NCBI RefSeq assembly: GCF_002968835.1
Contig: NZ_PKQK01000001.1
Coordinates: 1,054,001 to 1,118,000 of the forward strand
DNA: 64,000 nucleotides
DNA from: Paenibacillus sp. PCH8
Lineage (GTDB): Bacteria > Bacillota > Bacilli > Paenibacillales > Paenibacillaceae
Direction of reading: 5' to 3'
Part shown: in pieces, positions 27,479 through 37,794 of the stretch
How the letters are laid out: each line of letters begins with the position of its first letter
Position numbering within the stretch: position 1 is the stretch's first letter
Notes under the pieces: generated by a model
Told to the model about the DNA's origin: nothing
Seen by the model: only the letters and a program-made list of their open reading frames with translations
The model's database searches: none
Translations under genes and position numbers: made by a program

Positions 27479-27563
27479 TTAAATTTGAAATTTTATTTTA
27501 ATACGTTCAGAACAAACACGTTCACCAAGCCACTCCGCGTGCAGTACCGTCCTTCGATCGCTG

Positions 27564-27614
27564 TTATCCCCAAATTCTTTGAACTCCTTATAAAAGGTGA
27601 GAATTAGGGGATAA
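27564..27614. other. Long imperfect hairpin between gpmI and eno
   Basis: TTATCCCC (27564-27571) pairs with GGGGATAA (27607-27614), and the inner AAATTCTT/GAATTA and CTCCTT/AAGGTG segments extend the stem, giving a 51-nt fold. No T-run follows, so it is not a simple terminator; it may be an mRNA processing or stability element ahead of eno. Confidence 0.5.
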
Positions 27615-27701
27615 AGGCGAGCACTTCGCTTCTCCAGATCGGTTCTGCCCGCTTCGTTAAGGTGTAACTTAGGTCTTATTCGACAACCTATTAAAATTAT
27701 A

Positions 27702-29246
27702 TTATTTACGGGTAGCGATGACAGAAGTACCTGTCATTTCGGCCGGTTTAGGCAATTGCATCAGGTCAAGGATCGTTGGCGCGATATCTGCCAGGATTGC
27801 ACCTTCACGTAGCGTAACATTTGCATCGGTAACGATGAATGGAACAGGGTTCGTTGTATGGGCTGTGAACGGACGTCCTCGCTCATCGAACACCATATCC
27901 GCATTACCATGATCCGCAGTAATCAGTACAACGCCGCCTTTGGCAAGTACTGCATCCACAACACGGCCCATGCACTCATCTGTTACTTCAACCGCTTTGA
28001 TGGTAGGCTCCAGCATGCCGGAGTGTCCAACCATGTCAGGGTTAGCAAAGTTCAGAATAATGGCGTCATGTTTGTCTGCTTCAATCTCGCGAACACATGC
28101 GTCAGCCACTTCATACGCACTCATCTCCGGTTGCAGGTCATACGTTGCAACTTTTGGTGAGTTAATCAGCACGCGAGTTTCGCCCGGAAGCTCCACATCA
28201 CGACCGCCGCTGAAGAAGAAGGTTACGTGCGGGTATTTCTCGGTTTCTGCAATACGCAGCTGTTTCTTGTTGTTCTGTACCAGCACTTCACCCAGTGTAT
28301 TATCGAGGTTCTTCGGCGAGTAAGCCACATAACCTTCAACCGTCTCACTGAACAGCGTCAGGCACACGAAGTGCAAGCCCACAGGGAGCTTCGGTCCACG
28401 ATCGAAACCACGGAAATCCTGGTTCGTGAATACTTGTGACAATTGGATCGCACGGTCAGGACGGAAGTTAAGGAAGATGACAGAATCGCCACTTTCCACC
28501 AAGCCTACCGGTTCACCATCCGCTTTGACGATTACCGTTGGTTCAACGAATTCATCAAATACGGATTTCTCATACGATTCTACGACCGCTTTAAGAGGGT
28601 CAGTGTACTTAGGTCCATCTCCATAAACGATGGCACGGTATGATTTCTCAACCCGTTCCCAACGTTTGTCACGGTCCATCGCGTAATAGCGACCTTGAAC
28701 CGTTGCGATTTTTCCTATGCCAACTTCTTCAATCTTGGCAATGAGCTTCTGCATGAAGTCTTTACCACTATCTGGCATAACATCACGGCCATCCATGAAG
28801 GCATGAATATATACATCGTTCATTCCTTCTTTTTTGGCCAGATCCAGCATGGCAAACAGGTGGTCGATGTGACTATGTACGCCACCATCAGACAACAAGC
28901 CGTAGAGATGAAGTTTTGTACCGTTTTGTTTCGCTTCGCGAACAGCTTTGACAAGTGTTTCATTGTCATAGAACTCACCGTCACGAATCGATTTGGAGAT
29001 ACGGGTCAAATCCTGATATACGATCCGGCCGGCACCAATGTTTAAGTGACCTACCTCAGAATTCCCCATTTGCCCTTCTGGCAAACCTACAGCCTCACCG
29101 CAAGCAGTGAGAGTTGTATGGGGGAATTGGCTCATGAAACGGTCATAGTTAGGTTTCTTGGCTTGCGCTACCGCATTGCCTTCCACCGTGTTACGCAGAC
29201 CGAAACCATCCATGATGATCAGTGCTACAGGTTTTGGAGCTGTCAT
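27702..29246 (-). CDS. gpmI: 2,3-bisphosphoglycerate-independent phosphoglycerate mutase
   Basis: Interconverts 3- and 2-phosphoglycerate using two Mn ions. The start is the ATG at 29246 ([16 protein letters not shown]), one base after the tpiA stop; the longer frame to 29306 lies inside tpiA. The 514 residues match the family. The metal Asp is in IIMDGFG and the phospho-Ser in [14 protein letters not shown]; further ligands are in [11 protein letters not shown] and the [10 protein letters not shown] motif. The tight spacing implies translational coupling with tpiA. Confidence 0.96.
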   Translation of the reverse strand: MTAPKPVALIIMDGFGLRNTVEGNAVAQAKKPNYDRFMSQFPHTTLTACGEAVGLPEGQMGNSEVGHLNIGAGRIVYQDLTRISKSIRDGEFYDNETLVKAVREAKQNGTKLHLYGLLSDGGVHSHIDHLFAMLDLAKKEGMNDVYIHAFMDGRDVMPDSGKDFMQKLIAKIEEVGIGKIATVQGRYYAMDRDKRWERVEKSYRAIVYGDGPKYTDPLKAVVESYEKSVFDEFVEPTVIVKADGEPVGLVESGDSVIFLNFRPDRAIQLSQVFTNQDFRGFDRGPKLPVGLHFVCLTLFSETVEGYVAYSPKNLDNTLGEVLVQNNKKQLRIAETEKYPHVTFFFSGGRDVELPGETRVLINSPKVATYDLQPEMSAYEVADACVREIEADKHDAIILNFANPDMVGHSGMLEPTIKAVEVTDECMGRVVDAVLAKGGVVLITADHGNADMVFDERGRPFTAHTTNPVPFIVTDANVTLREGAILADIAPTILDLMQLPKPAEMTGTSVIATRK

Positions 29247-29247
29247 C

Positions 29248-30033
<786 letters not shown>

Positions 30034-31215
30034 TTACTTGTCGTTCAACGCAACTACGCCTGGAAGTACTTTGCCTTCCATGAACTCGAGCGATGCACCG
30101 CCACCTGTAGAGATGTGGTTCATCTTGTCAGCCAATTTGAACTTCTCAGCTGCTGCTGCGGAGTCACCGCCACCAATTACAGTGTAAGCTTCTGTCTCTG
30201 CGCAAGCTTCTGCTACTGCACGAGTACCGTGGGAGAATGGTTCGATTTCAAATACGCCCATTGGTCCGTTCCATACAACCAATTTGGAGTTTTTGATCAC
30301 TTCAGCATAGATCTCACGTGTTTTAGGACCGATGTCAATGCCTTCCCAATCTGCTGGGATGCCGTCGATGTCAACGATTTGTGTGTTTGCTTTCGCACTG
30401 AAATCGTCAGACACTACGATATCTACCGGCAGGTAGAAGTTTTTGCCCAGTTTTTTCGCTTTTTCAATGAAACCGAGAGCAACATCAAGTTTGGAATCAT
30501 CCAGCAAAGATTGTCCAATTTCATGTCCTTGTGCTTTGAAGAACGTGTAAGTCAGACCGCCACCGATGATCACGTTGTCTGCAATGTTCAGCAGGTTGTC
30601 GATTACATCAATTTTGTCCTTAACTTTGGAACCACCGATGATCGCTGTGAAAGGACGCTCAGGGTTGGAGATTGCTTTACCCAACACTTCAAGTTCTTTT
30701 TCCATCAACAAACCCGATACTGCTGGAAGCAAATGAGCGATTCCTTCAGTCGATGCGTGTGCTCTGTGAGCCGCGCCAAAAGCATCGTTAACGAAAACGT
30801 CAGCCAGATCAGCAAATTGTTTTGCCAGTTCCGGATCATTTTTCTCTTCACCTGCGTGGAAACGAACGTTCTCAAGCAACATTACGTCACCGTTGTTCAG
30901 TTCAGCGATTTGAGCTTTAACAGCGTCGCCAACGGAATCATCAGCTTTAACAACTGTTTTACCAAGCAATTCAGACAAACGCTCCGCTGCTGGAGTCAAA
31001 CGCAAGGATTCAACCACTTCGCCGTTAGGACGACCCATGTGACTTGCCAAAATGACTTTAGCGCCTTTTTCAATCAAGAAATTGATTGTAGGAAGCGTTG
31101 CACGAATACGTTTGTCATCTGTAATTTTACCATCTTCGAGCGGTACATTGAAATCTACACGGACAAAAACCCGTTTCCCTGTCAATTCGATATCGCGTAC
31201 ACTTTTTTTGTTCAT
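30034..31215 (-). CDS. pgk: Phosphoglycerate kinase
   Basis: Transfers phosphate from 1,3-bisphosphoglycerate to ADP. The 393 residues match the family. N-domain substrate residues are in [11 protein letters not shown] and [11 protein letters not shown]; the C-domain nucleotide site is in [12 protein letters not shown] and the helix-capping [12 protein letters not shown]. The start was placed at 31215 ([11 protein letters not shown]), preceded by GGAGGAAATACAG. A hairpin between gapA and pgk (31318-31349) may lower transcription of this and later genes relative to gapA. Confidence 0.97.
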   Translation of the reverse strand: MNKKSVRDIELTGKRVFVRVDFNVPLEDGKITDDKRIRATLPTINFLIEKGAKVILASHMGRPNGEVVESLRLTPAAERLSELLGKTVVKADDSVGDAVKAQIAELNNGDVMLLENVRFHAGEEKNDPELAKQFADLADVFVNDAFGAAHRAHASTEGIAHLLPAVSGLLMEKELEVLGKAISNPERPFTAIIGGSKVKDKIDVIDNLLNIADNVIIGGGLTYTFFKAQGHEIGQSLLDDSKLDVALGFIEKAKKLGKNFYLPVDIVVSDDFSAKANTQIVDIDGIPADWEGIDIGPKTREIYAEVIKNSKLVVWNGPMGVFEIEPFSHGTRAVAEACAETEAYTVIGGGDSAAAAEKFKLADKMNHISTGGGASLEFMEGKVLPGVVALNDK

Positions 31216-31317
31216 CTGTATTTCCTCCGCACCCATGTATTTGGTGGACCCATCAAGAGTTGAAATCCCTTGTCAACCCTGGTGTTTTTGAGAAATTTGC
31301 AAAATGTAGATATATAA

Positions 31318-31349
31318 AGAGCGGAAACAATAGCATCTGTTTCCGCTCT
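31318..31349 (-). terminator. Hairpin between gapA and pgk (partial terminator)
   Basis: Twelve-bp perfect stem AGAGCGGAAACA/TGTTTCCGCTCT, 8-base loop, then TTTATATA on the minus strand. Located inside the operon, it probably gives partial termination or 3' protection of the gapA message. Confidence 0.75.
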
Positions 31350-31364
31350 ATGTTATTGCAGATA

Positions 31365-32372
31365 TTACTTAATCATTTTTGCAAAGTGCTCCAAAGTGCG
31401 AACCAGTTGAGCAGTGTAGGACATTTCATTGTCATACCAAGCTACAGTTTTAACCAATTGTTGGTCACCAACAGTCAGAACTTTAGTTTGCGTTGCATCA
31501 AACAGGGATCCGAAAGTGATTCCTTGAATATCGGAAGATACGATTTCATCTTCAGTGTATCCGAAAGATTCTGGATCGGAAGCTGCTTTCATAGCTGCGT
31601 TAACTTCTTCAGCAGTTACTTTTTTATTCAATACAGTTACGAGCTCAGTCAGGGAACCAGTAGCTACTGGTACACGTTGAGCTGCGCCATCAAGGATGCC
31701 TTGCAGTTCTGGGATTACCAGACCGATTGCTTTAGCAGCACCCGTTGTGTTAGGGATGATGTTCTCAGCTGCTGCGCGAGCACGACGGAAGTCACCTTTA
31801 GGGTGTGGAGCATCCAATGTGTTTTGGTCGCCAGTGTAAGCATGAATTGTAGTCATCAAACCTTGAACGATTCCGAATTTGTCTTGCAGCGTTTTTGCCA
31901 TAGGTGCCAGGCAGTTCGTTGTGCAAGATGCGCCGGAGATTACAGTTTCAGTACCGTCGAGGATTTCATGGTTTACATTGTAAACGATGGTTTTCATGTC
32001 GCCAGTAGCTGGTGCGGAGATAACAACTTTCTTAGCTCCACCTTTCAAGTGTTTCTCAGCTGCTTCTTTAGTCGTGAAGAAACCAGTACATTCCAGAACG
32101 ATGTCTACGCCCAGGTCGCCCCAAGGAAGTTCTTCCGGGTTACGGTTAGCCAATACTTTAACTTCTTTGCCGTTCACTTTGAAGAAGCCATCGTGTACTT
32201 CAACATCGCCATCGAAGCGACCTTGAGTTGTATCATATTTAAGCAAATGAGCCAACATTTTAGCGTCAGTCAAATCGTTGATTGCTACTACTTCAATGCC
32301 TGCTACATTTTGAATACGGCGGAAAGCCAAGCGACCGATACGTCCAAAACCATTAATACCTACTTTAATCAT
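31365..32372 (-). CDS. gapA: Glyceraldehyde-3-phosphate dehydrogenase (NAD, glycolytic)
   Basis: Oxidises glyceraldehyde 3-phosphate to 1,3-bisphosphoglycerate. The 335 residues contain the Rossmann motif [10 protein letters not shown], Asp33 in INDLTD (NAD rather than NADP preference), the catalytic Cys150 in SGASCTTNC and the His in [10 protein letters not shown]. It is the first enzyme gene after cggR, 103 bp downstream, and its expression is expected to be released from CggR by fructose-1,6-bisphosphate. The location in the glycolytic operon supports GapA rather than GapB. Confidence 0.97.
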   Translation of the reverse strand: MIKVGINGFGRIGRLAFRRIQNVAGIEVVAINDLTDAKMLAHLLKYDTTQGRFDGDVEVHDGFFKVNGKEVKVLANRNPEELPWGDLGVDIVLECTGFFTTKEAAEKHLKGGAKKVVISAPATGDMKTIVYNVNHEILDGTETVISGASCTTNCLAPMAKTLQDKFGIVQGLMTTIHAYTGDQNTLDAPHPKGDFRRARAAAENIIPNTTGAAKAIGLVIPELQGILDGAAQRVPVATGSLTELVTVLNKKVTAEEVNAAMKAASDPESFGYTEDEIVSSDIQGITFGSLFDATQTKVLTVGDQQLVKTVAWYDNEMSYTAQLVRTLEHFAKMIK

Positions 32373-32475
32373 GAGTAAGTTCCTCCCAAATTTCGATTAA
32401 TTTTTATGAAACTTATATATTCAAGACAGACGGTAAAGTCCGTCAAGACAACAATGGTTGTAGTAAAATCAAATC

Positions 32476-33501
32476 TTATTCCATCTCGGCAACGATGACT
32501 TCGGCAGCAGCCTCATCAACAATCAGAATATCTTCCTGACCAAATCGCAGTACGGAGTGTATCGCAGCAGCCTTACTTTTGCCACCTGCAATTCCGATCA
32601 CGACGTCAGTTCGTTCAATATCCTGAAGTCGCATACCCAGCGTAAGCATGGTATGTACCACCTCACCCTGATCATTAAAGTAATATCCGAAGGATTCAGA
32701 TACTGCACCTTGCTGCTGGAGTTCATGTATGATCTCTGTCGAAAGTTTGCGTCTTGTGGCCATCTCTACGGCATCACCAATTCCATGAATAACAATCCGC
32801 GCTTGCCGAATCAGCTGTAAAATCTCTTGAACACTCGGGTCCTGGATTAGCGATTCATAGGCATGATCACTAAGCAAATCCGGAACATGCAGGAGTTTGT
32901 ATTGTGCTCCAACCCGTTTTGCCATTGTGGATGCAATCGTATTCGCCTGAATTTCGAGACTTTCTCCAAGTCCACCGCGTGCTGGTACGAACCAGACACC
33001 TTTTAGCGATGTTGGCGGAGACAGTTGCTCTGCGACTTCGGCCGTTGTTGAACCGCCAGTAACGGCGACAACGTCGTTGTCACTCATAATATTGCCGAGA
33101 GCTTTCGCTCCAGCTCTGCCCAGTTCCCGTTTGGCAAATGGAGAAATGTCCGAATCGCCGGGAACCACAACTACCTTTTGCAGACCGTAGGCTTGCTTAA
33201 TGCGCTCTTCCAGCTCGGATAATCCAAACAACTCTTTGGCGACAGGCTCTAACTGCTGCAGCAAATCATACCCTGCCTCGCTAATCTTCATTCCAGCACT
33301 GTCAATTTCAATAAGTCCCTGAGCCTTTAACAGATCGGTCTCAGCCCTCAGAACCCGCTCGGTCATCTGCATGGAATTCGCTAACGTTCTACGCCCGATC
33401 ACATCCGATAACATGATCTGTTGCAGAATCGTATACCTCTTTTTCAAGATATCCATGAGATCAGGCAGAAGCTGCTTTTGCACTTCTAAAATCTTTCGCA
33501 T
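32476..33501 (-). CDS. cggR: Central glycolytic genes regulator (SorC family)
   Basis: Repressor of the glycolytic operon that dissociates from DNA when fructose-1,6-bisphosphate binds. The N-terminus (VQKQLLPDLMDILKKRYTIL) and HTH (IGRRTLANSMQMTERVLRAE) match CggR, followed by the SorC sugar-binding domain (VVVPGDSDISPFAKRE, VAVTGGSTTAEVA, GIGDAVEMATRRKL). The start MRKILEV at 33501 has GGGAG upstream and gives 341 residues, the usual length. An upstream GTG at 33582 would place the operator inside the coding region, so it is rejected. Confidence 0.93.
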   Translation of the reverse strand: MRKILEVQKQLLPDLMDILKKRYTILQQIMLSDVIGRRTLANSMQMTERVLRAETDLLKAQGLIEIDSAGMKISEAGYDLLQQLEPVAKELFGLSELEERIKQAYGLQKVVVVPGDSDISPFAKRELGRAGAKALGNIMSDNDVVAVTGGSTTAEVAEQLSPPTSLKGVWFVPARGGLGESLEIQANTIASTMAKRVGAQYKLLHVPDLLSDHAYESLIQDPSVQEILQLIRQARIVIHGIGDAVEMATRRKLSTEIIHELQQQGAVSESFGYYFNDQGEVVHTMLTLGMRLQDIERTDVVIGIAGGKSKAAAIHSVLRFGQEDILIVDEAAAEVIVAEME

Positions 33502-33555
33502 GCTTTCCACTCCCGCAAGCTTCTCGTTCCAAGTTCTCTTTCGTGGCCCCAAAAC

Positions 33556-33580
33556 GTCCCGGGTTAACTTTTTAAGTCCC
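33556..33580 (-). promoter_or_regulatory. CggR-like operator
   Basis: On the minus strand two GGGAC boxes start at 33580 and 33560, exactly 20 bp apart, the spacing of the two half-operators known upstream of B. subtilis cggR (CGGGAC-N6-TGTC-N4 repeated). The second box is CGGGAC, the first TGGGAC. The TGTC parts are poorly conserved (AGTT after the first). It lies between the promoter and the cggR start. Confidence 0.75.
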
Positions 33581-33586
33581 ACTTAT

Positions 33587-33615
33587 ATTCTACCTAAAAG
33601 TGACGTGACATGCAA
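33587..33615 (-). promoter_or_regulatory. Sigma-A promoter of cggR-gapA operon
   Basis: Minus-strand -35 TTGCAT (33615-33610), 17-bp spacer, -10 TAGAAT (33592-33587). Transcription would start around 33580, on the CggR operator. Confidence 0.7.
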
Positions 33616-33963
33616 GTGTTTCAAAGTGATATTTCGACACGTTTCAGGTGTTTGTACGCGCCTATTTTCACAAATCTCAGACTTCCACGATCAAGGACTA
33701 CCGCACGTATACCATATATAGAAGAAAAAATTTATTATCATCTATATGTTTGCTTAGAACCGCATTTTACACAGCATGTCCAAAACCTCTTATAGCATGT
33801 ACCTAAATGCACGCTTTATCCACTCTTCTTCATCATGATCATTTTCCGATCAATCCAAACCATGTACGCAATGATCTGCTTGCAATTAAATATGTCATGA
33901 GCTATAATCATTATTGCTGTCACATATTTAAAATGCTACATAAATTGGTAGCCAGATTAATGT
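33616..33963. other. Intergenic region before tRNA-Arg, nothing recognised
   Basis: AT-rich spacer between the divergent cggR operon and tRNA-Arg. It must contain the tRNA promoter; no ORF or repeat is supported. Confidence 0.5.
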
Positions 33964-34038
33964 GCGCCCGTGGTCCAATGGATATGACGTAGGCCTCCGA
34001 AGCCTGAGATCCAAGTTCGATTCTTGGCGGGCGCGCCA
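33964..34038 (+). tRNA. tRNA-Arg (anticodon CCG)
   Basis: Acceptor stem GCGCCCG/CGGGCGC, discriminator G and encoded CCA at 34036-34038. The anticodon loop CTCCGAA gives anticodon CCG, reading the arginine codon CGG. The T-arm contains AGTTCGATT. A terminator follows at 34073. Confidence 0.95.
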
Positions 34039-34072
34039 TTTTAATTAACAGCTCATAATTCTTTTAACCAAT

Positions 34073-34097
34073 GAAACCGGAAAGGTTTCTTTTTTTT
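34073..34097 (+). terminator. Terminator of tRNA-Arg
   Basis: Stem GAAACC/GGTTTC with loop GGAAA, followed by a run of eight T. Confidence 0.85.
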
Positions 34098-34106
34098 CTA
34101 ACTTAG

Positions 34107-34146
34107 TTTGACTTTCTTTGACTTTTTGTTTGGAATTGTTTATTAT
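34107..34146 (+). promoter_or_regulatory. clpP promoter with perfect CtsR box
   Basis: The sequence at 34107-34123 is TTTGACTTTCTTTGACT, the exact reverse complement of the CtsR consensus RGTCAAANANRGTCAAA. Its second half provides the -35 (TTGACT, 34118-34123); after 17 bp comes the -10 TATTAT (34141-34146). Bound CtsR would block the polymerase, so clpP should be induced by heat and protein stress. The ctsR gene is not in this window. Confidence 0.88.
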
Positions 34147-34216
34147 GTGGGTAATACGGTAACAGTTTAAGTATACACACCAATATAACATTTACATTTC
34201 CGAGGAGGTTTTTCAC

Positions 34217-34813
34217 GTGAGTTTTATTCCAATGGTCGTTGAACAGAGCAACCGGGGTGAGCGTGCCTATGACATCTATTCCAGATTGCTGAAGGATCGT
34301 ATTATTTTCCTTGGTAGTGATGTAAATGACGTTGTCGCTAATGCAATTATGGCACAGATGTTGTTCCTGGCTGCGGAAGATCCGGAGAAAGACATTCACT
34401 TATACATCAACAGCCCAGGCGGATCCATTACAGCCGGTATGGCCATTTTTGATACAATGCAATTCATCAAACCGGATGTATCTACCATCTGTGTAGGTAT
34501 GGCCGCTTCTATGGGTGCATTCTTGTTGAATGCCGGTGCAAAAGGTAAACGTTTTGCATTACCAAACAGTGAAATTATGATTCACCAACCGCTTGGTGGT
34601 GCACAAGGCCAGGCTTCTGACATCGAAATCCGTGCTCGTCGCATCCTGAAAATGCGTGATACGTTGAACCGCATCATCTCCGAACGCTCAGGTCAACCAC
34701 TGGAGCGTATCGAGAAAGATACAGATCGTGACTACTTCATGAGCGCTGCTGAAGCGGCCGATTACGGTATCATTGATAAAGTGATCGAAAATGTAGGTTC
34801 CCAGGGAATCTAA
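34217..34813 (+). CDS. clpP: ATP-dependent Clp protease proteolytic subunit
   Basis: Forms the barrel-shaped serine protease that degrades proteins unfolded by ClpC, ClpX or ClpE. The 198 residues carry the catalytic triad Ser98 ([11 protein letters not shown]), His123 (IMIHQPLGG) and Asp172 (DTDRDYF). The start is GTG, preceded by GAGGAGG at good distance. The gene is transcribed from the CtsR-controlled promoter and closed by a strong terminator, so it is monocistronic on the plus strand between minus-strand clusters. Confidence 0.97.
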   Translation: MSFIPMVVEQSNRGERAYDIYSRLLKDRIIFLGSDVNDVVANAIMAQMLFLAAEDPEKDIHLYINSPGGSITAGMAIFDTMQFIKPDVSTICVGMAASMGAFLLNAGAKGKRFALPNSEIMIHQPLGGAQGQASDIEIRARRILKMRDTLNRIISERSGQPLERIEKDTDRDYFMSAAEAADYGIIDKVIENVGSQGI

Positions 34814-34850
34814 GTATGACGTAGACCATAGACTACACGTTAACACAAAG

Positions 34851-34888
34851 GAAGCCCTCGTCATTTTAAGACGAGGGCTTCCTTTTTT
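34851..34888 (+). terminator. Terminator of clpP
   Basis: Twelve-bp perfect stem GAAGCCCTCGTC/GACGAGGGCTTC and TTTTTT on the plus strand; A-run on the other side may let it serve the opposite strand too. Confidence 0.92.
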
Positions 34889-34932
34889 CATTTTAGTAAG
34901 AAGATATCATAAAAGTGCACAATAATGATTTG

Positions 34933-36030
34933 TTACTTGCTTCCCATTATATCGCTAAAAGGCTCTGTTCCTTTAGCAAGCAATTCTTTATACGTAAATG
35001 GCATTTCCGGGAATCCTTCTGCGTACGCTGTGTACTCATACAACTGGAAGAACACAACGACACCTGTTGGTGTCACATAGAAATCCTGATCTTTATTCAG
35101 TCCTTTGTAACCTTCCAGGTATCCACCACGGGCTTTCAGCTGTTCGCCTACCTTTTTACCCAACGTCTCACGCATGGATTTGTTATTTTGCAGCACATCA
35201 TCAAGTTTAAGCTCCTTACCTGTGTCCAGTGCAAAGGTGTGACCCGTACGATATGTCATACCATGAGCGCCGGCATAGTCCTCATACCGTTGTGTAATGA
35301 GTCCAAGCACGCCTTTTTCGTTGTACGTCACCACGTAGGAGCTCTCAAATCCATATGGGCGGTTAGCGGTTGCACCACCGAATTCAGCCGTCTGTTTCTT
35401 GAAACCAGCTACGTATGCATCTACTTCGTCTTTCAGCACTTTGTTGATTGCCGTTTCAGCTTCTTTGCTTGCGAGTCCGCTTACCTGTGGATATTGAACG
35501 TCCACTTCAGCATTTTTCACCGTGACACTAACTGTTGCCGCTTTAACCTTCACGCTGTTTTGTTTCACTTTGCTGAGTGTCAGCGTTTTGGTTTTGCCAT
35601 CCCAATTCCCTTGCACACCTAGATAATCTCTCATAGCAGAGAACGGAATATACAATCTGCCGTTGATCAGCTTCGCGTCCACTTGAGGATAATAGTTATT
35701 GATTCTGACACTTGGCTCCCCATCCATCAGACTGACCGTCATCGTATTATTGGCCGCAGTCACGGCATAGGACTTCGTTTTCGCATCATATTTCAACGTA
35801 CCGCCTGCCACATCTTTCACTGCCGTAAGAGATACCCAAGTAGAGCCACCTTGGAGCAGTCCTTTTTGTGTCAGTGTTTTACCTCCTGATTTCAACGTCA
35901 CCTCAGTCGGGGTAGTCACTTTGGAAGATACAGATGCCGCTTGAACAGAATGATCTTGCCACACTGAACCGCTCCCCACAATAATTCCTGCTGCCAGCAA
36001 CGCACTTGTCCATTTTTTCCATGATGTCAT
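34933..36030 (-). CDS. Secreted protein with copper-amine-oxidase N-like and DUF3298 domains
   Basis: Exported protein of 365 residues. A signal peptide (WTSALLAAGIIVGSGSVW, cleavage near VQAAS) is followed by a stalk domain of the copper amine oxidase N-terminal type (LLQGGSTWVSLTAVKD, then RLYIPFSAMRDYLG), very common in Paenibacillus surface proteins, and then a DUF4163/DUF3298 region related to the RsiV extracellular part (YAGAHGMTYRTGHTFALDTGKEL). No metal or enzyme site is obvious. It is transcribed alone. The exact role is unknown; binding at the cell wall is likely. Confidence 0.8.
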   Translation of the reverse strand: MTSWKKWTSALLAAGIIVGSGSVWQDHSVQAASVSSKVTTPTEVTLKSGGKTLTQKGLLQGGSTWVSLTAVKDVAGGTLKYDAKTKSYAVTAANNTMTVSLMDGEPSVRINNYYPQVDAKLINGRLYIPFSAMRDYLGVQGNWDGKTKTLTLSKVKQNSVKVKAATVSVTVKNAEVDVQYPQVSGLASKEAETAINKVLKDEVDAYVAGFKKQTAEFGGATANRPYGFESSYVVTYNEKGVLGLITQRYEDYAGAHGMTYRTGHTFALDTGKELKLDDVLQNNKSMRETLGKKVGEQLKARGGYLEGYKGLNKDQDFYVTPTGVVVFFQLYEYTAYAEGFPEMPFTYKELLAKGTEPFSDIMGSK

Positions 36031-36313
36031 ATATAAAACTCCTCTCTAAATTCACAATTAGGTTCATTGCGTATGTAAGCCTCAACTTGATCGTATATCA
36101 CATACGCTCACCTCTTTATTATAATTAACCCAATTTCGGAAAGGTTTACAGCTCCAGTTACAATGTTGATGAATATCTAGCGAAAAAAACACCCGGATAT
36201 GTCCTTTTTGTCATGAACAACTATACAAAAAAGATACCCAACAATAGCATTTCATGAAGCTTCCGAAGGAGGCACTCTCATCAAACTTCATCAAAGTCTG
36301 CTTTTCCAACAAA
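36031..36313. other. Intergenic region, nothing recognised
   Basis: Upstream region of the stalk-domain protein gene. No ORF or RNA is supported. Confidence 0.5.
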
Positions 36314-36343
36314 AAAGACCCTGTCCCCATGGACAAAGTCTTT
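36314..36343 (-). terminator. Terminator of the SIMPL-domain gene
   Basis: Interrupted stem AAAGAC..GTCC/GGAC..GTCTTT with TTTTTTG on the minus strand, 26 bp after the stop. Confidence 0.75.
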
Positions 36344-36368
36344 GTCATTCTTTTATATTCAATCATGC

Positions 36369-37121
36369 TTATTTCATTTCATACGTAATATTGAGAATCG
36401 TGCTTACTTTAACTTGGCCCGTTTCAATCTCCGTGCCTCCAGCTGTATCTGCAGCTTTGGACATCAATGACTCGCTTGCATAGAACACAGGCACATTCGC
36501 ATCCCCTTGGCTTACCGAAAGGACAGCACCCAGTTGACGTTTAACTGCTTTGGCAATGGCTCCAGCTTTCACATCTGCATTGGCCACAGCTTTCTCAATT
36601 ACTTGGGACTCGTAACTTTCCGGATTCTCTACAGTAAAGCGCACATTTTCAATGTTGTTTGCGCCCGCCCCCGAAGCAGCATCGAGCAGCTCACCGATCT
36701 TGTCCATCTCACGGTAAGTGACCGTCAGCGTATGATGCGCTGTGTATCCTTTAATTTGTTGTCCATCTTTTTCGCTATACGTGTAGTTGGGTTGTACAGA
36801 GAACTGACTGGTTTGAATGTCATCTGCACTAATCTTCCACGTATTCTTCAGCAAGTTGGATACCTTTTGAACTTTGGCAGCATTCGCTTTTTGGGCAGAT
36901 GCAGCTGTCTCTGCAGTACTGTTCACGCCAATGGACAGATAAGCGATATCAGGCTTCACCTGAATCTCACCTTTACCCACTACATTGATCACATTTTGCT
37001 GTACCCCTTGTACCTCTGCAGCGTATGCATAATTACCTGGTGCAACCCATGCCGTTCCTCCAACGAGCAACGTACTTGCCACCAACACCGCACCGAACGG
37101 TTTCATCCATTGTTTACCCAT
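36369..37121 (-). CDS. SIMPL-domain (DUF541) secreted protein
   Basis: Exported protein of 250 residues with a signal peptide (PFGAVLVASTLLVGGTAWV, cleavage near AYA). The mature part is a SIMPL/DUF541 domain: INVVGKGEIQVKPDIAYLSIGV at the start, DIQTSQFSVQPNYTY in the middle and GYTAHHTLTVTYREMDKIG, as in BP26/YggE-like proteins. These form ring-like oligomers outside the membrane; the function is poorly known. The start at 37121 is set by AAGGAGG; a longer frame to 37196 has no such box. Confidence 0.85.
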   Translation of the reverse strand: MGKQWMKPFGAVLVASTLLVGGTAWVAPGNYAYAAEVQGVQQNVINVVGKGEIQVKPDIAYLSIGVNSTAETAASAQKANAAKVQKVSNLLKNTWKISADDIQTSQFSVQPNYTYSEKDGQQIKGYTAHHTLTVTYREMDKIGELLDAASGAGANNIENVRFTVENPESYESQVIEKAVANADVKAGAIAKAVKRQLGAVLSVSQGDANVPVFYASESLMSKAADTAGGTEIETGQVKVSTILNITYEMK

Positions 37122-37228
37122 CACGATAGCCTCCTTATGTGTTAACATCTCAAACTTTAAGCCATTTGATACCTTAACAGACGGGACAAATTCCATAATG
37201 TTGCACTTGACTGTCTAGAAAACGAAAA

Positions 37229-37246
37229 AAGCCCCTTTCGGGACTT
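37229..37246 (-). terminator. Terminator of crh operon
   Basis: Stem AAGTCCC/GGGGCTT (one G-U) with loop GAAA and TTTTCG on the minus strand, 24 bp after crh. Confidence 0.85.
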
Positions 37247-37269
37247 CTTCAATGAATTCATATCATATC

Positions 37270-37539
37270 TTATTGGTTTTCAAGCTCTTCCTTGCTAACC
37301 AGACTAACTAAAGCGTTTACAGCCTGTTCGGCATCCGCGCCCTCTGCACTAATATGGATTTCCGTGCCTGTGCTAATTGCAAGGCTCATGATCCCCATGA
37401 TACTTTTTGCATTCACTTTTTTGTCGTCTTTCTCGACGAACACTTCTGATGAGTACTTATTCGCTTCTTGCACGAACAGTGCCGCAGGTCTAGCATGAAG
37501 ACCGGTTTTCAAACGGACAACTACCGGGTGCTTTGTCAT
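37270..37539 (-). CDS. crh: HPr-family phosphocarrier, Crh-like but with His15
   Basis: Small cytoplasmic protein of 89 residues. By sequence (VRLKTGLHARPAALFVQEAN, then KKVNAKSIMGIMSLAISTGTE) and by position after whiA it is the ortholog of B. subtilis Crh, which with Ser46-P acts as CcpA corepressor. Unlike B. subtilis Crh, which has Gln15, this protein keeps His15, the PTS phosphorylation site, as well as Ser46. It may thus serve both as HPr and as Crh. It is the last gene of the glcK-rapZ-yvcK-whiA-crh unit, after a 255-bp gap. Confidence 0.85.
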   Translation of the reverse strand: MTKHPVVVRLKTGLHARPAALFVQEANKYSSEVFVEKDDKKVNAKSIMGIMSLAISTGTEIHISAEGADAEQAVNALVSLVSKEELENQ

Positions 37540-37794
37540 GGAAACTTACCCCCTATTATAAAATCTGGACATTAAATACACAATTATATTTATACAACAT
37601 TATAACATTAACCCGTGCCGGACACTAGAAGAAAAAACTCAGGCTACTTTGTAGAGCTTTATCATGCCCCATTTTGTATTTTTTCTCATCGCACCATGTT
37701 ACCTGAGTGACTCTTCTGGTCCCTAACACGGTTGGCTCACTTGACGGTCCTTGTTCAACAGAGACAGCCGACCTTGTTCATTACCCTAACCGTA

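Noticed and set aside
31318..31349. Riboswitch between gapA and pgk
   Set aside because: Only a single simple hairpin is present; it fits partial termination or mRNA end protection better.
30115..32378. Long plus-strand ORFs (up to 382 codons) opposite pgk and gapA
   Set aside because: They are mirror frames of strongly biased, highly expressed glycolytic genes; their translations are Cys/Phe/Ser-rich and show no domain.
33501..33582. N-terminal extension of CggR starting at GTG 33582
   Set aside because: No ribosome binding site; the stretch contains the CggR operator and the presumed transcription start.
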